A DNA stretch of 64,000 bases from Diploscapter coronatus. Taxonomy: Eukaryota; Nematoda; Chromadorea; Rhabditida; Rhabditidae. The notes below the pieces were generated by a model. That model had not been told where the DNA came from and ran no database searches. It was given only the letters and a program-made list of their open reading frames with translations. Location of the stretch: contig OZ038423.1 in the NCBI GenBank assembly GCA_964036155.1, positions 51,847,249 through 51,911,248 on the forward strand. The letters are read 5' to 3'. Position 1 is the first letter of the stretch; the number at the start of each line of letters is the position of its first letter. Both the position numbers and the translations under genes were made by a program. This document shows positions 12,393-25,200 of this stretch, piece after piece.

Positions 12393-15300
12393 TCAGTAAT
12401 TACGCACGATGCTCTAAAATTCGATGGATTATAAAATAAATAGCATACTATAACCTCAACAACGAAGCTGTTGTTATATTGCCTGCTAATGTCCTGGAAT
12501 CGAGTATCACCTAAATAATCGATTGTAAGTTCAAGAAAATACGAGAATTAAAAAATGTCGTACCCGATGGTAGTCGTTCTACTTGCCTGCTCCAATGCCT
12601 CCCTTCATTAGGTCCATCTCTCAGCACGGTATCAAGTTCGCCCTGAAAAAAGCTATCTATTTAGTTTTAACATTAAGATTAGGCTCAAAAACAAAATATT
12701 GAAGAGTCTGAAATGTGAAAGGTCGAAAATATCAAAAGGAAGAATGGTTTTAGGCAATCTCTTTGTGTTCGTATGCTATTTCTTCATTTGTCTAATCATG
12801 AAAATAACCGTGCACCACTTTGAACTTCCCAGATTAACAGCCAAATAATAGCATAAGTGAAATATTTAGAGAAAAGTAGACTTTGTTTCAAGGATATACG
12901 AAGTTCAGCTTTGATTTCATTCTTTTTAGCTACTTTATGGCTCTATAAAGTTTAGGTAATAATTTTAATTGAATTTCGCTATTCAAAATTTTACGCCAAA
13001 ATTTTGTGCAGCTTTTATTTGAAGGCTTAAAATATGGAAACCAAAAGTAATTAGCAATAAATTTTAACGTTATTATTCTTCTACAAAGAAGAGCTACTCT
13101 AATGAAGTAAAGCCATCAAAATAGTCACGATAAATTACCTTCCACGTCTCCTCCTTTTGCTCGTCCAACAACCTGCCCTGTTCGTCCTTCCACTTCCAGT
13201 TGTTTTCCGTTTTCCTCTCGATTACTCCTGTAATTTCATTTGTCATTCGAGTAAAGGACACTTCGAATGCCAATATGGCACTCCGTCCTGTGTCTGCTTC
13301 ATCCTCATCTCCAGCCTCTGGTCTCACTCCTGCCATCTTCCCCAGCAGCATTCGTTGTGCATCTGCATGTGCCCTGGGGCAAAACTCCTTCATCTCCTCC
13401 TCTCGCCTTTCATTCCTTTATCCTTATCCATCTTCCCTCCCCTCCTACTTTTCCTTCTGCAGCTCTCCAAACTTGCGCATCTTCTCTGTCAATTTCATCG
13501 CAATTTTCCAATTCGGCTCATTATTTCTCGGCTCGGTTTAATTTATTTGCTTCATGTGAGGAGTAGGAGAATGCATTGTGTGGTGATGGCCGAATGTGGA
13601 GTGCTCTCCTTCTCTTTATCTATATCCTATCCTATCTCTAGCCATATAGCCACATATTCTCTACTCCTATTCTATTCTTCTTTGAAATTATTCGCCCGTT
13701 TGTTAAATAGCCTATAGCAATAAGAGGCAAAAGAAGCTGCTATAGGCAAACCAAGTGAGCAAAGAAGTGCGGACGATGGAAAGGAGCGAGGAAATGAGTG
13801 AGAATCAGACAGACAGAGAGTGCGGCAGAGACGACCTCCCTTGTTCCTATTTTACTTTTCTCTTATGAACCTTAATGACTTTTAGGTAATTTCCCATAAA
13901 AGTTTCATCGTCAATTTCCGTTCAGCAAAATTTATGTCGGTCGAATTCCAAGCACTTTTCTTCTCTCAGGAGGCCAGAGGGAAAATCCCTACTTCTATAA
14001 GAAGCATTCACAGTGCAATGACGATTCTCTATTCTTATGAACAATAGAGCCTCAACATTTCCCCTTTGTTTCTAAGTCTACTCATTTGACTGCATAAATG
14101 TATATGTGCCTATGAATATCCTTACGTCTGCACATGGTTGTGACGAGATCATCCTCATCGCTCTGATTCATCATCGTGCGCAGCCAATCATCCTTCGACA
14201 TCTCTGCTCCACTCGAGTTTGGCGCTGGCGGCCAAGTATCTGCCGTCCTTATCACTGCCCCAGGACTGCCCACTTCAATTTAGAAAGTCTTCTTTCCATT
14301 CTCAATGTGGAATTTACCTGGAGTGCTTCCCCTTCTCCCCATACCTGGCCGAATTGCAGGTGTATCACTTCTCATCGTTCCATTGCCGTAAGATGCAACA
14401 GGTGTTTTGCTGCGAAAGGCATGAGAAGAATACGGGGCAGCGCTGAGAATGAAGACTCATTATCTTCGAAATTCATTAAAACTTCACCTGTAAGCAGAGC
14501 TAGGCTTGAATGAACTTCTCCAAGGGACTGCAGACTGATTGCCAGTATAGGTCGATGGAGTTGGTCTGCTGTACTGTGTGCTGTAGTTTGGAGTATAGGT
14601 TGACGTTGCTGGCGCAGCTCCAGTATCCCTTCCATAGGGCCCAACGGTTCGAGCTCGACGACGATCAAGCTCATCGGTTCTAAAAATACTCCTGGAGTGA
14701 ATTTGGTTTGTAGTCTTTATTTAACAAGGAAAAAATTATTCCATTCATTCGCTCATATTGAATTGCTTAGTGCAGCACATTTCAGCTCGTTTCGCTTCCG
14801 TTTGCCCTTTATGTGTTGATTATTCTCCCTTTCGCGCCTCGCTTTCAATTCCTTCATTACTTCTAGTCGACTATATTTAGAGAGCGCAAGTGCATTTTGA
14901 AATGTGAAGTCTGATTAGTGGAAGTAAGATCATATGAAAACCTGATTTTTGACTGACTCTGACGATCTTTATCAGTTTTAAAAGGGATAATCCCATCGAG
15001 AGTTATGACGTCGAGAAGACGTGTTCCAAATTTTCACCTTTGCTAACATTTCTTCGCCAATTGAAGTCGCGATCAGGGTTTGAATAAATTCAAACGAGTG
15101 CAAACCTTAAAAATCGTCTTTTCCCCGTCATTTCTCGTTCATTTGAGTGAGGGAGCAGCAAGGTTTCATTGAAGTGACCTCAGCAATGAATGTAAATGGA
15201 TTCATTTTCTCATTTCAATGGTCAAAATAATGTACCAAAATTTCCATTTTACAACGAGGAAACACAGAATCGGGGCGTCGAGATGAGATTTTGGTCTAAA

Positions 15301-18300
15301 AATGACTGCGAGGCTCCCAATCTATTATCCAATGTTTGAGGGTGGATGAAAACGACACCAAACGTCGATTATTTGAATTTTTCAAGCTTTACGGTCATTT
15401 TTATCGGGTTTTGTTGTAAATTAGTTGGGTACCAGGCAAGGCAAATTGTTCATCTATCTATCGGTAGTATTTCGCACGTGAAATTCGAGCTCGAAACCGC
15501 TTTATTTCGAGGAATACATAGGTGGCGAAAAATCGCTTTACAAAGTTCGCTTTAGAAATTTGCCTCTACTTGCGCCCTCTAACTATATTCGTTCTTTCAT
15601 ATCAATTGCCCAAGCTCATTCTCAATATAGTTATAAGTAATATGCTCAGGCTCCCAGCCCAGGCAGATGGATGGCTCTGCCTATTCCTCTCCATCTCCAC
15701 ACCGCATCTGCATCTTTCAGTCTCTGCTTCTGCCTCTGCGCTGATCGGCCTTTCTTCCCATTTCTTACCCGAACTCAATTACAGCCTTAAGGGTATGCGT
15801 GGCAACGAGCGTAGTGTGAGGGAACAAAGGAGTCAGTCTTCGGATGCGATATGCGAGATTCAATATTTTACCTTCTCCTATTTTCTCATATTTTAGTGAT
15901 TTTCGCTTTTTGACCAAAATTTAATTTGAGCTTTTCTATGACGTTCAATGACTTTGGGGATGCCCTATGTGACATAATCAAATAAGGATACTGAACCTGA
16001 CTATCTAATGAAATTCTAAGATACATGATCAAAGAATGAGTTTCGCATTTGGAATATAAATACTACCTATTACAAGAATTTATATACGCATGTCTTATCT
16101 TACCGATGATATTTAGTCTATTTCAGTTTTTTAGTTTTAAATGTATCAACAACACATTTAGTTAGGTCATCTCGTTGCCTTTTTATGATGTTAATTATGG
16201 TTTCGTACTTTTAAAAGATATCCTTAGTTTGACAGAGGAAATGAGTTCGAAAGAGTGCAACCTATTTAGGAGCCATTAACCAGTCTTCTTCCTTGAATTT
16301 CAGCTTTTATTTATATCAATGCATATCACTCAGATTTAAAAGAGTGGATATCTCGATTTCCGCCATAAATAACAATAACCTTAATTTATCCAACAGTTGA
16401 TCATATAAAGTCGTATAAAATTATTTAGAATAGAATCATTTTTTATTCTTTGCTGCACGCTAATGGCCGAAGTGTTTCCAGGTGAATATTGCCCGCTCGT
16501 TATCAGAAATTATATATTTAGATTTTTGTAGGTATTAACTCGGCTATCATAGTCACTTTACAAATAGGATATCTGTTACTAAGACAACACATAACCTAAA
16601 AATGAGTGTGGGATATGGAAAAGCTTTTTCTTGTCATGGGAATGCGAATGCAACTCTTAACAGAATAGCAGACAATAGTCTGACTACGCAAAGAATTAAT
16701 ACTTGCCTCTCCTCATCAAAATATTTCTTTCTTTTCTCAAAAATTTTTAATTGTCATTCATAGTAATATTTGCACACTTTAACTAGACTACTTTTGATTT
16801 TTATAATCATATCATGAATTTTTATAGCGAATAACAGACAATGGTCACCTCTATTTAATTCTATTAGATGACTACAATTTTGCAGGAGCTTTCCATCGTC
16901 GCTAGTTAGTATCGAAATCTCATTTATTCTCGAAAAATTTGTAGCTCCAGACAGTACTCTTGATTCGTACTTTCTTTCATTTTCATTGTAAGTCGATTTC
17001 GTTTTTCTCAAATATATTTTCTTTAATTTCTGTTGCTTGCTTTCAACGTCTTTTTCTCCCATCATAAATATTCACTACTGCTTGCAATGCGCTGTTATTT
17101 TAACCTCTAGCATTTACTCAATTTCATTCCGTTCATTTATGGATATTTCGCTTGAATGAGTTGCACACTCGTTAAGTACGTATTTGCAAGAATGATCTGC
17201 CAGATTGATGAAAACTTGGATGCAAATAATTATTTTCGTCTTTCATTAATTTTGTTCCGAACCTCAAATCAATGCTGACTGAGCGTTATAAATTGCGTCA
17301 CAAATCGATAGTAATTTCTTTAAAGTCGTTCTTCTATTTTGTTCAAAAATTTATTTCTGTAGCATACGTGAATGCAATTCTGTATCTATTCCAGGAATAA
17401 TTTTCCGAAACTGATCGTCGATGATTTTATTAAAGGAATAAAGACGAAGACTTAACAAATTTTAAATATGTTCGTCGATTTTTTTAATCGCCCGTATATC
17501 AATTGCGATTTGTTCTCTCCAATATTTAGATGCAGAACTGCTTTCTACATATGTTAAAAAAAGATTTTTTTCGAAAAGAATGAGCAGATTATTTTTTAAA
17601 ATACTAGCGCTTTGCAATGAAAGTTAAACGCTCAGCCTTGTTTCAGAACAATTTCGAGCAAATTAAAAGTAGCTTAAGCTCTACTACAATTTTAATCATC
17701 TGTGGTAATCAAGATATTTTACGACCAGGTGCTATTTTCATTTTCTAATTTCGAGGAGAATAGTTCGTTTTTGGCGGGAGAATTTGAAAATACCTTTGTA
17801 GAATTTCGAAAGAAAATCACTCGTTCTCTATAAAAGAACGGACAGAAGAAGGATGATCGTCAGAAGATCATGCAACCTGTCTTCAAAATATTTTCTATAA
17901 ATAATGTTTACTTGGTCTGACATTAGCAAGGAAATAACTCATGCGAGAAAACGTCATAATCATGATTTCGTCATTCTGATCTAAACCCTACAATTTCTAT
18001 TCGTTTGACGAAAGCCTTCCCTAGATCTAGTAAAGAAGTACTTCCTTTAAAAACGTGGATAATTCATTTTCAAGAATAATCGCTTCCCAGAGGAAAATAA
18101 TGGAAAAGTTTTACTAGGACATGAGTAATTTAGAATTATTTTCTTGATGGATAAGCCATGCAATTGGTTCCGGAGCATTTTTATTTCGGTATTACGGTTG
18201 GATTGCTCGAAAATTTGCGCTAGCTGCATTTATAACAGCGAGTAGTTAGAAATCAAAAGCTACCTCAATTAGTGTCAGAAAAAATTTGAAACAATTAAGA

Positions 18301-21300
18301 TTATGAATGCATCCTGATCAATTGTTGGATGGAAAGCCCATTTCCAGACTTCGGAAATTGGAAAATTCGGGAGCGGAATGAAATTTCCACCTAACACTGG
18401 GTCTGATGTGTTAAATTATCGTGGACTAATTTGTATAGGTATTTTTCACTAAGTTTCATTCAAATCAGTCCATGATAATTGAGCATATCAGCTTATATTT
18501 GTGATCATGACTATTTCAAACTTTGACTACCACTATCTATCGATTTATCAGATTCTTGTAAAAGCCGTATACCTCCGAAATTAAAATAATTAGAGGGATA
18601 GGGAAATAGTTTTCTAGAAAACACCTTCAAAGTGTACCAACATTTTGAGACCGAACGTTCCCTACTTGTCCTATCCCAAACCCTTTTTATAGATACATAA
18701 AATTTAACCAGTGTGCGGCTCTTATTAAAAGCCGTATTCGTCAGATTAATTTTAACATCCTCATTATCCTATCATCATTAGTCTCACTGCTAATGATAGA
18801 AATTTAAAATGGACTAACGTTTCATTGCGTCTGCTGGCATGAGAATTCTGCTGATTGCTGATGCAACTGCTGACAGGCCGTTGCACAGACTGATGAAATC
18901 CTCCAGACGGAGCCACACTCTGCGGTCTCTGAGAATTGACCTTGGCCCTCATTTGCTCTGCTTCTTCCAAAGGACTGATCACATATCTGCCCATGTAGAA
19001 ATCATCATCTTCCGCCTTTTTCGGCCTAAATCATTTGGCTTGTATGCGAGATATATTATTATCACCTGAAGACATATTGTGCTTCGTCGTCGCTGTTTCC
19101 TTCAAGTCGACTCACGTGCTGCTCAAGTTTGCGCATCGATGGTCCAACACTATTGGCTCGGTGACTACCAGTTCTAAATCCAAAGTTCATAGTTTAAGCC
19201 ATAATTTTAGGATCATAAATTCGTGAAATTTAGTTTGATTTGAAAAAGGAACATTTCAATAGTTTTTGATGATCTTTGATTCCGTAAAATCTTGAGGATG
19301 AATTCTGTTTCCGAAGTTTGAAAGTGTTTTTAGTTGCACGCTCGTTTAGATTTTTAGAACAGGAAACCAAATGACAACTCGAAAATTTTCGGAATCAGCT
19401 TCGTCCAATGATCATCAAATTTAAAAACAAAAAAGCCCAACCTATTGATGAATGAAGATGGATCGTCTTGTTTAGAGTTGGAGGCCCAAGAATTCATGTC
19501 TGGATGACAGCTTTGGGTCATTTCGCGCTGTGCAGATAAGCCTCTCTCGCGTTTCTTGTGCAGATCTGAACTAGAAGTTCGCGTTCTTTTATTTCCGAGT
19601 CGCAAGGCAACAGCTGTTAATTTAGTAGAGTCACATTACAAAATATCATTTCTACGGAGTGTGAGTGCTGTTTGGTAAACGAAATGGGCAGCTGACCGGT
19701 CAGTTCCTGCATCACGTCTTTCGGCAGGGCTCCTATTTTGGGCTGAGTCCTCTCAGCGCTCTTGTCTCTGGCTGACGACTTGTGTTCTACATCTGACAGG
19801 GTCTCTCTTGCTGGCGTAATTCGAGTCGGCTTGGCAGGGGGAGGAGGTGGAGCTGGGGGCGGGACTGACTTCTCTCTGAATTTGCACATTTACTAATTTA
19901 GAATATCTGAACTTTTGTTTTTTTTTTATCTATACCGTTTCGGCTCAGCAACGAGAGTTATTGACTCGTCCTCGTCGGCAGTCGCAGCGGCAGCAGCCCG
20001 TTCTCTCGCCTTCCGCGCTTCTTCCTCGGCCAGTTTCTTTCGTCGTTCAGTTTCTTTTCGTTCGGTTTCCTTTCGCTCAGCTTCTCTCCTCTTTTCCTCC
20101 ATAATTTTGCGATGTTCCTCCATCTTCCTTTCGTTTTCTCGCTCTGCTTCTCGTTGCTTTTCTTCTTCAGAGGCCCTTTCTTCCGAACTGTCTTCCTCGT
20201 TTTCTTGCTCCGGCTGGTCCGACTCATTTTCGACTTCAATTTCGGGTGGCTCAAAGACGACTTTATTGTAAGAAGGTGAAGATGGGGGCGAATTTTGTGA
20301 TGACAAATATGGTCGTGGAGCAGAGGGCGGGAGTGCCTTGGATGGCAAAGGGCTGGTGAGCCACCGCCAAAGCGATACAATACCACTGCCAACGAGTTGA
20401 GCAGACTTGACAACAACAGATCGAACTTTGTCTGCTGCATTTTGAGCGTATTGAATCATCCTGTTCCTGCTTTGGTCTGTTGAATAACTACCACCGCTAT
20501 AGCTTGGAGATGACCATCCTTTCAATGAAGAGCTGTAGGACGTTGAAGGAGCAGTGTGATTGTGTGAAGTCGTCTCATGAGTTCTTTCAGCGCTACTGTT
20601 GCTACTGCTCGGCTCCTCTTTACACGGTTTCCCATCCACACAGCATATTCTTCGTTTAGGCTCTTCTTGTTTCAACTCACCACATTTCCATTCTTCTTTG
20701 CCTCTAAAAACGTCTAATTTTCAATATGGAAAGTTATTTGGTTTGGATTAACTTTAGAAATGCTTCAAATGATCTTTCAAATTTAGGGATCAAAATAACG
20801 ACTTTAAACCATAGTTCCGAAGGACAAAATCTTCCGAACCTCTACCTCATTCACTCAGCAATAAACAAACTAGCTTTGCGAAAAAATTAGGTTTCTCTCA
20901 TCATTGGATCAGGCAAACTCATAGGGTTTACTTGTTCAAGGAGGTGGCTATAGACTGGTCAATTGATAATTTACCCTGAATTCGCGAAATTTGCGCAAAA
21001 AATAATCCGAAAACTGACGAAATTAAAGAAAAATTATACGAAAATCGAAAAAGAATCGGTAAGTGTTCAATCACATTTCACTTTCAAATTACGTTTTTTT
21101 TAAATACTTTTGAATATTTTCCCCGAAGCCGCCTCAAATATTTCGATCGAGTAGGATTCATAAATTTTACGAAATCCGTAGGCGCAAATACATACTTCGA
21201 CGATTGATTTTTGATTATTCCGTTTCAGAATTTTTTTTCCGAAAATTCGTTCTTCCTCTAAATTTTTCTCCAATCTCGCCCCTGAAGTGTATTCAACCCT

Positions 21301-21841
21301 GTTGCAGTTTTTTTCGAAGCACGTCCCTCGCCTTCTCACCTTCCTCCTCCCCCTTTCCTTCTACTTTTCTACTTCTAATTCTACTTGTTCTACAATTTCA
21401 TAGTCTGCTCCTCTCCAATTCTGTCAGTGCCCTGCCTTCCTTCCATTCCCTTCACAGACAGCTGTTTCTGCTTCAGCTTTCGCCCTGTTTTCTCAGATTC
21501 TCGGCATTCTCTGCTAGTCGTTCAGTGTCTCCGTCTCTCGAATTACTCGCTAACTTCTTTCTTACTCGTGCAATTGTCTTACATTTGCAAATGTAGGCAT
21601 ACATTTAGGAGTGGGTGTCTCATGAATCAGTAAGACAACACATCAAATCCCTATCCCCCAATTCTGATTCTAAAACAGGAAATTAGGAATTTCGGCCAAA
21701 AGTTGCGCGCTTTCGTGAAAGATCGTAGAAATAAGTCAGTGATAAGAGGGCTTACTTGAATAGGAAATAGAAAAAGTAGAAAAATGTCCAAATTAGGGAG
21801 CAAATGGCTGGAAATAGAGACGAACGGACGTAGGCGAGCAT
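12393..21841 (-). CDS. Unrecognised protein with N-terminal membrane anchor and charged helical region, 13 exons
   Basis: Exons assembled by phase: 21756-21841, 19936-20703, ~19665-19875, ~19442-19540, 19066-19173, 18819-19025, 14488-14679, 14345-14442, 14126-14272, 13139-13227, 12564-12642, 12455-12510, 12393-12413. The join between the third and fourth exons is uncertain; the others agree in phase. The N-terminus (MLAYVRSSLFPAICSLIWTF and the following FYFFYFLFK) is one hydrophobic segment that fits a signal anchor. Next come a Cys-containing stretch (KCGEL, ICCVDGKPC), a Ser-rich part, a long Glu/Lys/Arg-rich region likely to be helical or coiled coil (around residues 190-270), a proline run (VPPPAPPPPPAKP), and a C-terminal part with EDDDFYMGRYVISPLEEAEQ and GRHWSRQVERLPSG, ending FVVESIVRNY. 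I do not recognise the family; a membrane-tethered cytoskeletal linker would fit but is a guess. It contains a 4.1-kb intron. Confidence 0.72.
14680..18818. other. 4.1-kb intron of the anchored protein gene
   Basis: This is by far the longest intron of the gene. It has no exon with family support. One ATG-initiated minus-strand frame of 103 codons (16754-17065, starting MMGEKDVESKQQKLKK) lies within it, with no recognisable domain. Small hairpins occur, for example CGTTCT/AGAACG near 17822, none convincing as RNA genes. Confidence 0.55.
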
Positions 21842-22275
21842 TTTGAGTTCGCTCGAGATCGAATGGGGGATTCGAGACGAAAGAGCAGCGGCTGAGAGAT
21901 AAGGAATTAAAGAGACAGAAAGATGAAGAAGCAACTGTTAATGAGGGAGCGATTGTGTAATACGAACATGGAGATGACAAAGATGCAGACAGGGCAGAGT
22001 GGAATTGGGGAGGAAAGTGACAGACGAGCAGATGAGATGATAAGTCTTGTAAAAAATGACAAGCAGGATGTAGGAGGGCAGGTCATCATGACGTCCTCTT
22101 TTTCTCTCCTCACTTCGCTTTACTTTTCACCTTCTAATTTTAACCGATGCATTACAAACGCACAGGTGCATCGTTGGCTTGTCGTGCCAAGTATCCAATG
22201 ATCGACATGTAAATGCGGAACAATTTGTCAGAGATGAGTATTTTTGCAGGAAGATGCAATAGAATTGCGCTGGGG
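21842..22275. promoter_or_regulatory. Divergent intergenic region, presumed bidirectional promoter
   Basis: Only 434 bp separate the ATG of the minus-strand anchored-protein gene and the ATG of the plus-strand QUI-1-like gene. An acceptor-like TTTTTGCAG lies 26 bp before the latter ATG and could be a trans-splice site. No discrete core promoter motif is evident. Shared regulation is an inference from geometry only. Confidence 0.45.
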
Positions 22276-25200
22276 ATGTTCCGAGGCAGAAACAGTCGTC
22301 AAATGAGCCATACGATAAGTAACAGCTCGGTCGAAGGACAGACTGGGCAGACCAATGCAGGTGCAGTTGTACAGGCACAGGGACAAACACAGAAAATTGC
22401 TTCCAGCACTGTTTATGTCGTCTACAATGATATTGAAGGTGGTTTTTTTCGAACTATTTTAAAGATTTTGAGAACAAAGCAGATTTTATCAAATGTCCGT
22501 GTAGATTAGCGCTCAGGATGAATCAAAGACTATTTTGATGAGCGCTTTTGATAATTGATTAGGAGAGCCCGTCTTTCTGATCTTCTGATCCGGCTGAAAT
22601 CAGCAATGCCTCAATGTCAGAACTCATCAGTAGAAATGACTTAAAACCAACTGATTTTCAAGAAAAATACGAACAAAATTTGAAAATTCAGAAATGCGAA
22701 TTGAGAGAAAGATCCTCTGGCGGGACGTGTTGTCCGAGCTGCAGAACTATGCATTCCATACGGGATTCGACCTGCAATGGGTCGATCCCATCAAGGATAA
22801 ACTGACCATCGATTTGGCTGATTCCGTCATCAACAAATGGGCAAGCGAACCAAACAGTCTGCTTATCGTGAGTTTTTTAAAGTATTATTTTCAAGATTAG
22901 TTTCTTCTTCACTTTTCACGATGATTTATGAGGTACATCGAACATATTTGTATTTTCTTTGATAAATGAGTGGCTGGAAGATTGTCTTGCTTTCAGCTAT
23001 GTTTACAACATTTGGTTTTTTCTTCTTATACCCAGCTCTATTTTACTTGAAATTCCATAATTTGCCAAAGACAATCAAAGTTCATTTTCTCTTCTTTATT
23101 GCAGATAATCGTCGGCGACAAGTATGGTACGGCTTCTGCCCCGTCGAGTTTGCGGAAGGAGGAGCACGATGCAATTCGAAGGGCTGCTTTCGAGCATAAT
23201 GCAGGTTGGAAAGCACACCTTTACGTGTAAATCTCTACCAATCTCGCTCTCGATTCATGCGCATTTATGCAGAAGAAGTTCTTTGTGTAAAAATAGTTTC
23301 GACGAATTTACATGAAGTTAGAGCACAAATCTAGAGAAAATCGTCTTTTCCCTGACTAAACTGAAAAGCTGTAAAAGTTAGTGAAGTGTTGCTGCACTCT
23401 GCCCTCATTCCCATCCCTGCACATTCTTCCTTCTCTCCTTTCTTCCTTCCTCTTTCCCTGCCCATTTACGCACTTTCAGTTTTCTTTCGTATCTATTTTA
23501 TATCTGCTTGCTTTCGACACATGCAATGTGAGCAGATTGCAATTAGCAATTTTTTCCTCCTTCCTTCTTATCTTCATTTCACTCGAGTTTCAGCTCTTTT
23601 TCGTCAACTTCTTCTAATGTGTGTAGTATTGCAGACGTGAAGCTATTCGACCAACTCTATGTGTTGGATCGCTCCTTCAAGGACGAGATCTACAGGCTAA
23701 ACCCAAAGAAGACTGATACCAAGACACTGGGAAAGTTGGCCAAATTGATACACAAGGCTGCTGAATCGGTAGGTTGATATACGAATTTTATCCTCATAAA
23801 AACTCGCTTCCACTATCGTTGTCATGAAAGGATTCAAAATGACATGATTGACACCTTAGAGAGTACAGAAAACTAATTACCATCGCCTTTTGAAATGTTG
23901 AATAATGTCCAAATTTGATAGACGATCAAATGGATTAGGATAAGATCGTTTATGGTACGAAATAATTGTCCTGAAATATTCATTTAAAGACGAACTTTAT
24001 AGGCAATCTCTACTCGATACCCATTTCACCGATATCCGATTTTGAAAAGATTACTTTTCAAAATCAATGGTCATAGAATTTAATGAACTTTCCAAGAAGC
24101 TGAACTTGTTTCTATCCCTTTCCATGATTCTTGTGATCACGATGAAAAATGACAGAATATGTTATCGAAGTATTGATAGTGATTCTAGAAATGAAATCAT
24201 GAATGTGCTGATCCGTCTGAACTCGTTTTCGATTATGTTGATCTTTGGCAGATAACAGTTTCATTCAGCTAGTCATTCTCCTTCAATTATCAATTTGCCA
24301 TCATTAATCAGCCCTCCATCCAACCAATCAGTGATTCAGTTGTGCTGTGTTCAGGCGTTCGAGGAGGGTTCGATCAATCAAGTACACGAGCAAAGACAGA
24401 AGAGAATCTTCTTCTCACCACTCCACTCGGCAGTCAGTCAGGCACTGCAGCTGCAACCAGGCAGAGTCATCTTCGTCCTCAGGAAACTAGAAGGCGAAGG
24501 TAAGCTGCTTGAGTAATGGACGACCAAACAATTAATGAAGTTCTGCAAAGATGAACACGATAGAGCAACATTACACTGCAATATACATTGAGAAAAAGAA
24601 CAATCCAACAGTCTAGTCATTTTCACTCATTCGTGTTCATGAACATCGATTACTTAAGTTGTTTTTTTCTCTAATCAAGATCTTTTCGGAAATTGATATC
24701 CAGTTTCTTTCGAAACGTAGATTCTCGAACCGTTTAGAAATTCTTCAACGAAAAGCTCTATCTTCTATCTGTTCCTAATAATCTTTTTTCTCATGTCTGC
24801 CCAATTTGCTTCATCTGCATTATTTGTTCTTTTTCGGCCTTTCTGTTCATAGTCAAGCTCTGCACAACGACACAATCGGTTGATGAGATTTAGTCCATCG
24901 GCCTCCCCCTTTACCCCTGCCCTTTCTGCTTTCAGTTCTGCATCTGCATCTGGCCTGCCTTTCTTCGCCTTTTCATTTCCCATGCCCATTCCATATGCAA
25001 CTTCTCTATCGTCGCATTCCTGCATTCAGCCAGCAGTAGCAGAGCAGTCCGTCCTCTGCCCCGTCCCTCCATCCCGAGGGTTAAGGCAATCTCCCTTGAT
25101 TCACTTTATTTGTCTCTCTACCTACCTACCTACCTCTCTCTCACTCTATTCCCTTCTCTCTTCTTCAGTTCTGTTTCATTTCGTCACTCAATTGCATTGT

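Noticed and set aside
13157..13717. Long plus-strand frames (up to 186 codons) rich in Ser, Leu, Pro, Phe
   Set aside because: Pyrimidine-rich strand opposite a supported minus-strand exon (13139-13227) and its intron; low-complexity antisense shadow.
16754..17065. ATG-initiated 103-codon minus-strand frame inside the 4.1-kb intron
   Set aside because: No domain, no splice context and no codon pattern beyond chance. Kept only as a note in the intron entry.
20941..20985. 44-nt exon candidate between the first two exons of the anchored protein gene
   Set aside because: Its phase does not fit the phase-2 donor of exon 1, and joining exon 1 straight to the acceptor at 20704 is in phase.
25110..25145. 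CTAC/CT microsatellite-like tract and other short simple repeats
   Set aside because: Ordinary simple-sequence DNA in an intron; no regular spacer-repeat structure, so not an array of interest.
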